Source: Nocardioides piscis (GTDB lineage Bacteria > Actinomycetota > Actinomycetes > Propionibacteriales > Nocardioidaceae). Taken from it: a stretch of 64,000 nt of DNA. A program made the translations under genes and the position numbers. The notes beneath the pieces are model-generated. The model was not told where the DNA came from. It ran no database searches and worked only from the letters and a program-made list of their open reading frames with translations. Below are positions 1-9,481 of the stretch, piece by piece. The stretch spans positions 1,488,001 to 1,552,000 of the forward strand of contig NZ_CP049866.1 of the NCBI RefSeq assembly GCF_011300215.1, in the 5' to 3' direction. Numbering within the stretch: the first letter of the stretch is position 1; each line of letters starts with the position of its first letter.

Positions 1-463
1 CGGCCAGGCTCGGGCCGTCGACCGAGATCAGTCGGTGCTCGTGGTCTCCTGCGAGTCCCTGGGTGATGTAGAGGTCGGTGGGGAAGTTGTCGCGGTCACC
101 GACGATGACGTCACGGTCGGGTCGGAGCGAGAGGGCAGCACTCAGTGCCTTGAAGACGTTGACCGACGTGCTGTCGCAGACCACGACCGTCCCCGGCTCG
201 GCGCCGATGAGGCCACCCACCCGGTCGCCGAGGGTCCGTGGCTTGTCGAACCAGCCGGCGTCGTTCCAGCTCCTGATCAGGCCCTGGCCCCATTCCTGCG
301 TGACGACGTGCGCCACCCGTTCGGCCGTATGGCGGGGCAACGCCCCCAGCGAGTTGCCGTCGAGGTAGATCAGGCCGTCGGGCAGGACGAACTCGTCGCG
401 GAAGGGGCGCAGGGGGTCGTGCGCGTCGCGGGTCTCGCACGCGTCACGGGTCGGGTCGGGCAT
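1..463 (-). CDS. kynU: Kynureninase (5' part; runs off the window)
   Basis: The first 154 residues of a PLP-dependent kynureninase, which cleaves kynurenine to anthranilate and alanine in tryptophan breakdown. Visible family features are the N-terminal YLDGNSLGALP motif, the RSWNDAGWFDKP segment, CDSTSVNVFKAL (cofactor phosphate region) and DRDNFPTDLYI. The start is the ATG at 463-461, followed directly by PDPTRDACETRD, and it leaves 33 bp to the divergent esterase promoter. The catalytic lysine lies outside the window, so intactness of the rest is unknown. Identification is firm from motif order. Confidence 0.93.
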   Translation of the reverse strand, partial: MPDPTRDACETRDAHDPLRPFRDEFVLPDGLIYLDGNSLGALPRHTAERVAHVVTQEWGQGLIRSWNDAGWFDKPRTLGDRVGGLIGAEPGTVVVCDSTSVNVFKALSAALSLRPDRDVIVGDRDNFPTDLYITQGLAGDHEHRLISVDGPSLA

Positions 464-484
464 GCCCGCAGAGTACGACGCACC

Positions 485-490
485 TAGATT
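485..490 (+). promoter_or_regulatory. -10 element of a leaderless esterase mRNA
   Basis: TAGATT ends exactly 6 nt before the ATG at 497. The first base of that ATG is the expected transcription start, so the mRNA is probably leaderless. The upstream GTG at 491 would lie before the start of transcription, and I reject it for that reason. Confidence 0.6.
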
Positions 491-496
491 GTGCCC

Positions 497-1429
497 ATGC
501 CACTGGACCCCCAGCTCAAGGACATGCTCGACTTCATCGCTGTTACAGGCCACCCGCCGATCGACCAGGGCAGCCCCGAGGAGGGGCGCCGGGCCATGCG
601 GGCGATGTCGGTCGACCTGGTCAAGCCCGAGGACGTCGTGCCGGTGGGGTCGGTCACGCCCATGGCCGTGCCCGGCGGCGCGGGCGAGCGCGATGCCCGG
701 CTCTACAAGCCCGAGGGTGAGGGGCCGTGGGACACGCTGGTCTTCCTGCACGGCGGCGGCTTCGTCGTCGGCGACCTCGACACCCACGACCAGACCTGCA
801 GGCGGCTGTGCCGTGACGCCGAGATCGCGGTCCTGAGCGTCGACTACCGCCTGGCCCCCGAGGACCCGTTCCCGGCCGGGCTCGAGGACGCGCTGGCGGC
901 GACCGAATGGGCAGCGGCCCACCTGGCCGACCTCGGCGGCGGGGAGCGGCTGGCGATCGGCGGCGACAGCGCCGGCGGCAACCTGTCGGCGGTCGTGGCC
1001 CAGCACCTGGGCGACGTCCTGGCCGCTCAGCTCCTGATCTATCCCGCCACCGACGGCCTCGGTGACTATCCGTCCAAGGTCGACAACGCCGAGGGCTACT
1101 TCCTCACCGCAGCGATGATGGAGTGGTTCAGCGGCCACTACGTGCCGGCCGACGCCGACCCCGAGACCGATCTCGCGCGGCTCGCACCCCTCCACGGTGA
1201 CGTCTCGGACGTCGCCCCCGCGCTGGTGGCGACTGCCGAGTTCGACCCGCTGCGCGACGAGGGCGAGGCCTACGCCGAGGCGCTGCGCGCCGCGGGGGTG
1301 CACGTCGACCAGGTCCGCTACGACGGGATGATCCACGGCTTCTGCGACATGGTGTCCTTCAGCTCGGCCGCGGCCGACGCGGTCAGCGACCTGAATGTCC
1401 GCTTCCGGTCACTGATGGCCGAGCGCTAG
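497..1429 (+). CDS. Alpha/beta hydrolase, HSL-type esterase
   Basis: A 310-residue cytoplasmic carboxylesterase of the hormone-sensitive-lipase family. From the ATG it shows the oxyanion-hole HGGG (85-88), the nucleophile motif GDSAG with Ser158, Asp250 in EFDPLRDEG and His280 in DGMIHGF, so the catalytic triad is complete. No signal peptide is seen. The likely substrates are small acyl esters; nothing nearby fixes the substrate, although kynU lies divergently upstream. The stop TAG shares the CTAG at 1426-1429 with the stop of the convergent DHPS-like gene. An alternative GTG start at 491 adds two residues. Confidence 0.9.
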   Translation: MPLDPQLKDMLDFIAVTGHPPIDQGSPEEGRRAMRAMSVDLVKPEDVVPVGSVTPMAVPGGAGERDARLYKPEGEGPWDTLVFLHGGGFVVGDLDTHDQTCRRLCRDAEIAVLSVDYRLAPEDPFPAGLEDALAATEWAAAHLADLGGGERLAIGGDSAGGNLSAVVAQHLGDVLAAQLLIYPATDGLGDYPSKVDNAEGYFLTAAMMEWFSGHYVPADADPETDLARLAPLHGDVSDVAPALVATAEFDPLRDEGEAYAEALRAAGVHVDQVRYDGMIHGFCDMVSFSSAAADAVSDLNVRFRSLMAER

Positions 1430-2327
1430 CGCACCTCGAGCAGCTCGAGCGCGTTGAGGACCGTGCGCAGGTGGGGGACCTCGTGGACGCGCAGCAGGTG
1501 AGCGCCACCGAGGACGGCGAGGACGGCAAAGAAGCCCTCGGCCTTGCGGAACTCGTCGCCGAAGATGTCATAGCTGTGCGGCAGCACGTTGCAGACGGGC
1601 GCCCCCAGGGGCCGGAGCCGGAAGGTCTGGGCCAGCACCCTGGTCTGGTGGCGGACGCGGACCATCGGGTCGACGAGGTTGCCGTAGAAGAAGCCCATCC
1701 CGGGGTCGATGACGACACGGTCGACCCCCAGCGACCGGGCGCGCTCGAGCCGCGCGCCGAAGTGGTCGAGCAGGACCGGGACCGGGTCGGCGTCGGGGGA
1801 GACGTCGGAGACCTCGCGGACGTTGGCCGTCTCGCCGAAGCACATCACGACGGCGGCGTCGTGCTCGGCCGCCAGGGTCAGCATCTCGTCCTCGTGCTCG
1901 CGCCCGGTCATGTTGAGCACGCGCGCCCCAGCGGCGAGGCACGCCTTCACGACCCGCGGCTCATAGGTCTCGACCGACACCACCGCGTGCTCGACCAGGC
2001 CCTCGACGGCCGGCACCAGCGTCGCGATCTGCTCGTCCGCCCCGACGCGCGCCGCCGTGGCGTTGCTCGACTCGGCCCCGAGGTCGATCACGGACGCCCC
2101 TTGGGCGGCCTGGATCCGGCCCATCCGGATGGCGTCGGCGGGGAGGTGGCGACGCTCTCGCGGTATGTCGAGTCGCGGGACAGGTTGATGCAGCCCATCA
2201 ACGTCACGGGACCCTCACCGATCACGACATCACCAGCAGGGCCGGCGAGCACCACCGGATCGACGGTGGACGACCAGGCGTCTGCGTGCTCGTGCTGCAG
2301 GGCTGCGAGGTCGGCGAGCGTGATCAC
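1426..2327 (-). CDS. Dihydropteroate synthase-like protein (apparent frameshift)
   Basis: A divergent TIM-barrel DHPS-family protein of 300 residues if one base is restored. The reading frame breaks at the GGGG run 2140-2143: adding one base joins ...YRESVATSP to ADAIRMGRIQ. Recognisable blocks are MGCINLSRDST (canonical MGILNVTPDS), GASVIDLGAESSN, SVETYEP (canonical SIDTYK), VVIDPGMGFFYGN and the C-terminal RVHEV. It is too diverged to assume the folate reaction. It is transcribed divergently from a RibD_C reductase with overlapping -10 elements, which suggests a shared pterin or flavin-like role (inference). The GTG at 2327 sits 6 nt after TAGAGT; a second GTG at 2330 is less likely. Confidence 0.72.
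2140..2143. other. Apparent frameshift site in DHPS-like gene
   Basis: The homopolymer GGGG (CCCC on the coding strand) is one base short of keeping the DHPS-like reading frame open. Both sides encode good family sequence. A single missing base in a homopolymer is the simplest explanation. Confidence 0.8.
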
Positions 2328-2333
2328 CACGCC

Positions 2334-2343
2334 ACTCTAGGTG
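2334..2343. promoter_or_regulatory. Overlapping divergent -10 elements
   Basis: On the minus strand TAGAGT (2339-2334) lies 6 nt before the GTG of the DHPS-like gene. On the plus strand TAGGTG (2338-2343) lies 7 nt before the reductase ATG at 2351. Two polymerases could not open both at once, so the genes are probably co-regulated or mutually exclusive (inference). Confidence 0.5.
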
Positions 2344-2350
2344 CGGCACG

Positions 2351-3049
2351 ATGGCCGGCATGAGCGACAGCGACCTCAGCCTCGTCCGGCTTGCCGACCT
2401 CGACGACGGGGCCCTGGCCGAGGTCTATGCGCCGCCGTCGGAGCCGTGGCTGCGGGTCAACTTCGTCAGCACCCTCGATGGCGCCGCCCAGGGTGGTGAC
2501 GGGCTCAGCAAGAGCATCAACAACCCGGCCGACAAGCGGGTCTTCCACCTCCTGCGACGCCGGGCCGACGTGCTGGTGGTGGGCGCCGGGACCGTACGAG
2601 CCGAGGCCTATGAGCCACCCACGCTCCCGCTGGTGGTGGTGAGCAGGTCGGGCGACGTGCCGCCGTCGGTGCGTGGCTCCGACCTCGTCCACGTCGCGAC
2701 CTGTGCCGACTCACCCGGCCTGGCTCGGACACGCGAGGCGCTGGGCGAGGACCGGGTCCTGGTCGTCGGTCGGGACGAGGTCGACCTGGTGGCCCTCAAG
2801 GCCGAGCTGGCAGCCAGGGGCTGGCGCGACCAGCTCTGCGAAGGCGGGCCGGCGCTGTTCGGCTCGATGCTGGCCGCCGGCGTGGTCGACGAGCTGTGCC
2901 TGACGCAGACTCCCCGGCTGGTCGCCGGGGAGTCGCTGCGGATCGCCGCGGGGGTCGGCGTCGACGTACGCCTGCGGCTCGCGTCGCTGCTGGAGCAGGA
3001 CGGCACCCTGCTGGGCCGCTGGTTGGTCGACCCCGACCCCGGGCCCTAG
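2351..3049 (+). CDS. RibD C-terminal-domain pyrimidine reductase family protein
   Basis: A 232-residue stand-alone RibD_C/dihydrofolate-reductase-fold protein. It has the NFVSTLDGAAQ start of the domain, a KRVFHLLRRRADVLVVGAGTV segment that binds NADPH in the family, and LCEGGPALFGSMLAAGVVDEL near the end. Relatives reduce a pyrimidine in riboflavin synthesis, and mycobacterial members can replace DHFR (known for the family). The neighbouring divergent DHPS-like gene makes a pterin or folate-related role attractive, but unproven. The ATG at 2360 is an alternative start. The stop overlaps that of the convergent PfpI gene on CTAG. Confidence 0.85.
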   Translation: MAGMSDSDLSLVRLADLDDGALAEVYAPPSEPWLRVNFVSTLDGAAQGGDGLSKSINNPADKRVFHLLRRRADVLVVGAGTVRAEAYEPPTLPLVVVSRSGDVPPSVRGSDLVHVATCADSPGLARTREALGEDRVLVVGRDEVDLVALKAELAARGWRDQLCEGGPALFGSMLAAGVVDELCLTQTPRLVAGESLRIAAGVGVDVRLRLASLLEQDGTLLGRWLVDPDPGP

Positions 3050-3570
3050 CCCAGCGCGCCGAGCAGCGCCTTGTTGAACGCGGGCAGGTCGTCGGGGTTG
3101 CGCGAGGTGATGAGGTTGCCGTCTTCGACGACCTCCTCGTCGACCCACTCGCCGCCGGCGTTGCGGATGTCGGTCTGCAGGCTGGGCCAGGACGCGACCC
3201 GTCGACCGTCGACGACGCCGGCCTCGACGAGGGTCCAGGCGGCGTGGCAGATGGCGGCGACGGGCTTGCCGGAGTCGACGAAGGACTTGATGAACGCGAC
3301 GGCGTCGGCGTCGGTGCGCAGCGCGTCGGGGTTGGCCACCCCGCCGGGCAGCACCAGGGCGTCGTAGTCGTCCACGGAGGCGTCGGCGACGGTCTTGTCC
3401 ACGGGCCGGGTCTCGGCCTTGTCGAGGTGGTTGTAGAGCTGGACCTCACCGGACTCTGGGGAGAGCAGCTCGGCCGTGTGTCCGGCCCCGGTCACGGCGT
3501 CCCACGGGTCGGTGAGCTCGACGGCCTCGATGCCCTCGGCTGCGGTCAGGAATGCGATGCGCTTGGTCAT
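3046..3570 (-). CDS. DJ-1/PfpI family protein
   Basis: A 174-residue type-1 glutamine-amidotransferase-fold protein of the PfpI/YhbO kind, a family credited with protease, chaperone or glyoxal-related deglycase activity. The nucleophile elbow AICHAAW puts Cys108 next to His109; the acidic partner is probably Glu12 or Glu15 near the N-terminus, and LVLPGG precedes it. It probably acts in the cytoplasm in stress protection. It is a single gene about 60 bp from fgd, with the same orientation. An exact reaction cannot be assigned from sequence. Confidence 0.88.
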   Translation of the reverse strand: MTKRIAFLTAAEGIEAVELTDPWDAVTGAGHTAELLSPESGEVQLYNHLDKAETRPVDKTVADASVDDYDALVLPGGVANPDALRTDADAVAFIKSFVDSGKPVAAICHAAWTLVEAGVVDGRRVASWPSLQTDIRNAGGEWVDEEVVEDGNLITSRNPDDLPAFNKALLGALG

Positions 3571-3629
3571 CCCTCCACCATGGTCCGCGTGCCGGGGGCC
3601 GACAACACTCGTAGGGGTGGGGGGCCGGC

Positions 3630-4654
3630 TCAGACCGCCAGGTCGATGCCCTGGGCCTCGGCGCGAGCGCGCAGCCGCGGCAGGACGTCGCGTTCGTAGC
3701 TGGCGAGGAAGCGTTCCTGGTCGGGGCCGGGGCGTGGAAGACGAGGTGGCGAAAGCCCATGTCGACGTAGTCCCAGATGCGTTCGACGTGCTCGTCGGGG
3801 TCGTGGGAGACGATGAAGCGCGAGGCGGTGCGTTCGACGGGTAGGGCGTCGGCGAGGCGTTGCATCTCGACGGGGTCCTCGACGCCGGTCTTCTCGTCGC
3901 TGGAGAGCGCGAGGGCGCCCCAGAAGCGGGTGTCGTCCATGGCGCGGTCGAGGTCGGGGTCGAAGGAGACCTTGACCTCGATCATCAGGTCGAGGTCGTC
4001 GAGGGTCTTGTCGACCTTGCCGGCGCCCTCGGCGAGGGCGGGGAGCAGGGTCTGGGTGTAGAGGTCGCGGCCCTTGCCGCTGGTGCAGATGAAACCGTCG
4101 CCCATCCGCCCGGCCAGGCGGGTGGCGGCGGGGCCGGAGGCGGCGACATACAAGGGCACCCGGGTCTCGGGGAGGTCGTAGATGGTGGCCTTGTCGAGGC
4201 TGTAGTAGTCGCCTTCGAAGGTGACGCGTTCGCCTTCCCACAGGGCGGTGATGACCTGGAGTGCTTCCTTGAGGCGGGCGAAGCGTTCCTTGCCCTCGGG
4301 CCAGTGCAGCCCGAGGGGGGCTTCGTTCATCGACTCGCCGGAGCCCACGCCGAGGATCACCCGCCCCGGAGCCAGGCAGCCCAGGGTCGCGAAGGCTTGG
4401 GCGATCACGCCGGGGTGGTAGCGGAACGTCGGGGTCAGGACGCTGGTGCCGAGGGTGACCCGGCTGGTGCGCGCGGCGACCGCACCGAGCCAGGGGAGTG
4501 CGGCGGGGGCGTGGCCGCCGTCGTGGCGCCAGGGTTGGAGGTGGTCGGAGACGAAGACCGAGTCGAAGCCGGAGTCCTCGGCGAGGACGGCGAGGTCGAC
4601 GAGGTGTTGGGGGGCGAACTGTTCTGAGGATGCCTTGTAGCCGAACCGGAGCAT
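3630..4654 (-). CDS. fgd: F420-dependent glucose-6-phosphate dehydrogenase-like (apparent frameshift)
   Basis: A luciferase-like-monooxygenase-fold oxidoreductase that uses coenzyme F420. It matches mycobacterial FGD over its length: GYKASSEQFAP, VSDHLQPWRH, LGTSVLTPTFRY, IAQAFATLGCL, DGFICTSGKG and DPVEMQRLADALPVE. FGD oxidises glucose-6-phosphate and supplies reduced F420. The frame breaks at the GGGG run 3729-3732: one added base gives HAPGPDQERFLASYERDVLPRL and a 341-residue protein, the usual length. It starts 8 nt after the acyl-CoA dehydrogenase stop, so the two are probably co-transcribed. A related F420 enzyme with another substrate is possible. Confidence 0.85.
3729..3732. other. 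Apparent frameshift site in fgd
   Basis: The GGGG run is one base short of the frame that continues as the conserved FGD C-terminus. The extra C-terminal frame after the shift shows no resemblance to the family. Confidence 0.8.
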
Positions 4655-4662
4655 GGGGGTCC

Positions 4663-5822
4663 TTAGCTGATCGAGCCGTTGTTGTCCTTGGCCAGCGAAC
4701 GCGAGATCACCATGCGCTGGATCTGGTTGGTGCCTTCGAAGATCTGCATCACCTTGGCCTCGCGCATGAACCGCTCGACCGGGAAGTCACGCGTGTAGCC
4801 ATAGCCGCCGAGCACCTGCACGGCGTCGGTGGTGACCTTCATGGCGTTGTCGGTCGCGACCATCTTGGCGATCGAGGCCTCCCGCGAGTAGGGCCGGCCG
4901 GCGTCCTTGAGACGGGCCGCGTGGAGCGTCATGGCCCGCGCGGACTGGATGGCGGCCTCCATGTCGGCGAGCACGAACGCGAGACCCTGGTGCTCGATGA
5001 TCGGCTTGCCGAAGGTCTCCCGCTCGCGGGCATAGGCCACGGCCGCGTCGAGCGCCCCCTGGGCCAGCCCACAGGCGACGGCGGCGATGCCGAGCCGGCC
5101 CGAGTCGAGGCCGGCCAGTGCGATCTTGAGGCCCTCGCCCTCCTCGCCCAGTCGACGGTTGGCAGGGATCCGGACGTCGTCGAAGCGCATCGTCGCGGTC
5201 GCCGATCCCGTCAGCCCCATCTTCCGCTCCGGCGGGTCTGCGCTGAGTCCGTCGGTGCCGGCCGGCACGAGGAAGCAGGAGATGCCGTTGCGGTCGTCGG
5301 ACGTGCGGGCCATCACCTTGTAGAAGTCGGCGTGGCCGCCGTGGGTGGTCCAGGCCTTCGCGCCGTTGAGGACATAGGAGTCGCCGTCGCGGCGGGCCGT
5401 GGTCCTCATCGCCGCCGGGTCGGACCCGGCGTGGGCCTCGGACAGGCAGTAGGCGCCCAGGAGCGACCCCCGAGCATCTCGGGCAGCCACTCCTCGCGCT
5501 GCTCCGGGGTGCCGAAGCTCGCGAGGCCGAAGCAGGACAGCGCGTGGACCGAGACACCCACCCCGACCGACGACCAGACCGCGCCGATCTCCTCGAGGAC
5601 CTGGAGATAGACCTCGTAGGGCTGGTCGCCCCCGCCGTACTCCTCGGGATAGGGGAGTCCCAGCAGGCCGGCGTCCCCGAGCAGGCGGAACACGTCGCGC
5701 GGGAAGGTCTCGGTGGACTCCGCCTCGGCGGATCTGGGGAGGAGCTCCTTGGCCGCGATCGCGCGGACCAGCTTGAGCAGCTCGATCGATTCCTCGGACG
5801 GCAGGCTGCGCGACGCTGTCAT
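4663..5822 (-). CDS. Acyl-CoA dehydrogenase (apparent frameshift)
   Basis: An FAD-dependent acyl-CoA dehydrogenase, 386 residues once one base is restored in the CCCCC run 5467-5471 (joining EEWLPEMLGG to SLLGAYCLSEAHAGSDP). It shows the FAD-binding AYCLSEAHAGSD and YVLNGAKAWTTHG blocks, RETFGKPI, VLGGYGYTRDFPVER and the catalytic glutamate in MQIFEGTNQIQR. This is the short- or branched-chain type (by the IFEGT glutamate position). It introduces the alpha-beta double bond in fatty-acid or branched-chain acyl-CoA oxidation. It is the first gene of a likely operon with fgd. Confidence 0.9.
5467..5471. other. Apparent frameshift site in acyl-CoA dehydrogenase
   Basis: The CCCCC run (GGGGG on the coding strand) needs a sixth base to keep the conserved frame. 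Both halves are otherwise uninterrupted family sequence. Confidence 0.8.
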
Positions 5823-5925
5823 GGTTCCGGAGGCTACCGGGAGGTGCCTGCGGCCTAGTCCATCCGGGCCACTTGCGGGCTATCGAGGCCAGCCAGGGCT
5901 CCGCATCGCCGTACTGTGACCGCCT

Positions 5926-6564
5926 GTGACCGACCGATGGCTTCCGTGGACCGCTGCTGCGCTCGCCACGGGTGCCACCGCACTGGTCATGGGGGCGATG
6001 TCCCTCCCCACCTCGTCCGGCGGCGCCGGCCTGCTGCGCACCGTCGAGGCGCAGCCCGACCAGTGGCTGATGGCTGCGGCCGCATTCCTGTACGCCGCCT
6101 TCGCGCTCACCGTCGGGATCCCCACGTTCTTCCACCTGCTCCACCACCGGCCCCGGATCGCCGTCCTCGGTAGTGCCCTGCTGGCCTTCGGCACGATCGG
6201 GATGGCCGGGTATGCCGCGTTGCTGATCCTCTTCCGCGCGATGGTCCTGCATGCGCCCATCACGACGGTCGAGCTCGCCGCCGTCTCAGACGACCTCGGC
6301 CTGCGCGGCTTCGTGGGCGCGTTCGTGGTCGCGTTCGGGCTCGGGCTCCTGGTGCTGGGACTGGCACTGCTCCTCACGCGGGTCGTGGCCCGCTGGATGG
6401 CGGTCCTGCTCGTGGCCTACCCGATCGGGATGCCCTTCGCGGACGCCCTGCCGGACTGGGCCCGGACCGCCCAGGTGCTGATGCTGGGGGCCGCACTCAT
6501 CGGCGTCGCGCTCAGCGCCAACGCGGCCTGGGCCGCGAGGCCGAGGCTGCAGGCGCTGCGCTGA
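5926..6564 (+). CDS. Conserved membrane protein of unknown function
   Basis: A 212-residue integral membrane protein that I do not recognise. Hydrophobic segments lie at about 8-28, 49-71, 81-105, 127-150, 155-170 and 180-200, suggesting about six helices with short loops and no charged catalytic motif. A conserved-looking PTFFHLLHHRP loop follows the second helix. The start is a GTG; TACTGT (5912-5917) lies 8 nt before it and could be the -10 element of a nearly leaderless mRNA. It precedes the rhomboid gene in the same direction but each has its own promoter-like hexamer. Confidence 0.7.
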   Translation: MTDRWLPWTAAALATGATALVMGAMSLPTSSGGAGLLRTVEAQPDQWLMAAAAFLYAAFALTVGIPTFFHLLHHRPRIAVLGSALLAFGTIGMAGYAALLILFRAMVLHAPITTVELAAVSDDLGLRGFVGAFVVAFGLGLLVLGLALLLTRVVARWMAVLLVAYPIGMPFADALPDWARTAQVLMLGAALIGVALSANAAWAARPRLQALR

Positions 6565-6603
6565 CCGGTCGGTCGGTCGGCCGGGTGCTTCCACCTGCCC
6601 TCG

Positions 6604-6609
6604 TAGGCT
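6604..6609 (+). promoter_or_regulatory. -10 element of leaderless rhomboid mRNA
   Basis: TAGGCT ends exactly 6 nt before the ATG at 6616. No ribosome binding site precedes the start, which agrees with leaderless translation. Confidence 0.6.
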
Positions 6610-6615
6610 CGCGAC

Positions 6616-7215
6616 ATGACCTATCAGCTCGAGTCCCGAGGGCCCGGCGTCGGCGTGGCGGCGACCTGGAGCGCAGGCTTCGTCGGCCTGCTCTGGGTCT
6701 TTGAGATCGCCGATGCCGCCCTGGGGCTGCGGCTCGACGACGAAGGGATCCGCCCGGGCAGCACCGACGGGTTGAGCGGGATCCTGTTCGCGCCGCTGCT
6801 GCACGGGGGCTTCGGCCACCTGATCAGCAACACCGTGCCGCTGCTGGTGCTGGGTTTCATCGTGCTGCTCTCGGGCGTGAGCCGATGGCTGGTCCTCACC
6901 CTGATCGTGTGGATCGTCGGCGGGGCCGGCACGTGGCTGTTCGGTGGCGCCGGGACGGTGCACATCGGCGCGTCGGGCCTGGTCTTCGGGTGGCTGGCCT
7001 ATCTCATCCTGCGCGGCTTCTTCACCCGCCATCCGTGGCAGATCGTCGTCGGCGTCGTGGTGTTCCTCGTCTATGGCGGTGCCCTGTGGGGCGTGCTGCC
7101 GGGCCAGCCGGGGATCTCGTGGCAGGGGCACATGTTCGGTGCCGTCGGAGGCGGGCTCGCGGCCTGGTGGCTGGCTGACCGGGGGCCGCGGGCCGTCGCA
7201 TCCTTCGGGCGGTGA
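6616..7215 (+). CDS. Rhomboid-family intramembrane serine protease
   Basis: A 199-residue rhomboid protease that would cut transmembrane substrates within the membrane. The catalytic serine is Ser120 in HIGASGLVFGW and the catalytic histidine is His172 in WQGHMFGAVGGG; the conserved HGGFGHLISN block (63-72) supplies His68 and Asn72. About six hydrophobic helices are present, as in the minimal bacterial core. Substrates cannot be predicted. The stop codon lies inside the left arm of a strong hairpin at 7209-7258. Confidence 0.92.
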   Translation: MTYQLESRGPGVGVAATWSAGFVGLLWVFEIADAALGLRLDDEGIRPGSTDGLSGILFAPLLHGGFGHLISNTVPLLVLGFIVLLSGVSRWLVLTLIVWIVGGAGTWLFGGAGTVHIGASGLVFGWLAYLILRGFFTRHPWQIVVGVVVFLVYGGALWGVLPGQPGISWQGHMFGAVGGGLAAWWLADRGPRAVASFGR

Positions 7216-7258
7216 GTGAGGCGGGTTCTGCCGCGGCTGAACCAGCCTCACTCACCGC
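7209..7258. terminator. Long hairpin at the rhomboid stop codon
   Basis: Positions 7209-7228 pair with 7239-7258: about 20 bp with one mismatch, around a 10-nt loop that is itself GC-palindromic. The rhomboid TGA (7213-7215) is in the left arm. There is no U-tract, as is usual in high-GC actinobacteria. Part of the right arm (7239-7259) recurs at 7322-7342 with one change. Confidence 0.7.
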
Positions 7259-7321
7259 TTCCGGGCGCGTCGTGCCGCGACACGCGTCGTGGCGGTGGCA
7301 CAGGCTGGATCTCAGCCGCCA

Positions 7322-7342
7322 GAACCAGCCTCACGCACCGCT
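7322..7342 (+). repeat. Second copy of the hairpin-arm sequence
   Basis: This 21-bp stretch differs at one base from 7239-7259, 83 bp upstream. Here its CCAGCC pairs instead with GGCTGG at 7303-7308. It looks like a partial duplication of the terminator element. Confidence 0.55.
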
Positions 7343-7375
7343 CACCCGGGGACCGGTGGGGCCGCGGAACGACAT

Positions 7376-7405
7376 CGGCCCGCCACGCTCACGCGTGACG
7401 GGCCG
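7376..7405 (-). terminator. typA terminator hairpin
   Basis: 7376-7387 and 7394-7405 form a 12-bp stem with one mismatch around a 6-nt loop, starting 15 nt after the typA stop codon. Confidence 0.65.
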
Positions 7406-7420
7406 ACGGGGACGGTGTGA

Positions 7421-9310
<1,890 letters not shown>

Positions 9311-9481
9311 CGGAGGTGAGGATCGCTTTCGCAGTGATGAACGGGGCCGCAACACCGGTCCCGGACCCGGTCCGGGCCGTGAAGAAGTGTAGTGGCGTGT
9401 GCTCGCACGCCCGATTCGTCGGCGACGGCCCCTCGCGGGCAGAGCCTGGCCGTCGTCGGTGGCGAGGCGTAGACATGGGCC

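Noticed and set aside
2140..2143. Programmed ribosomal frameshift in the DHPS-like gene
   Set aside because: The site is a plain homopolymer without a slippery heptamer or downstream pseudoknot, and five other genes show the same single-base loss.
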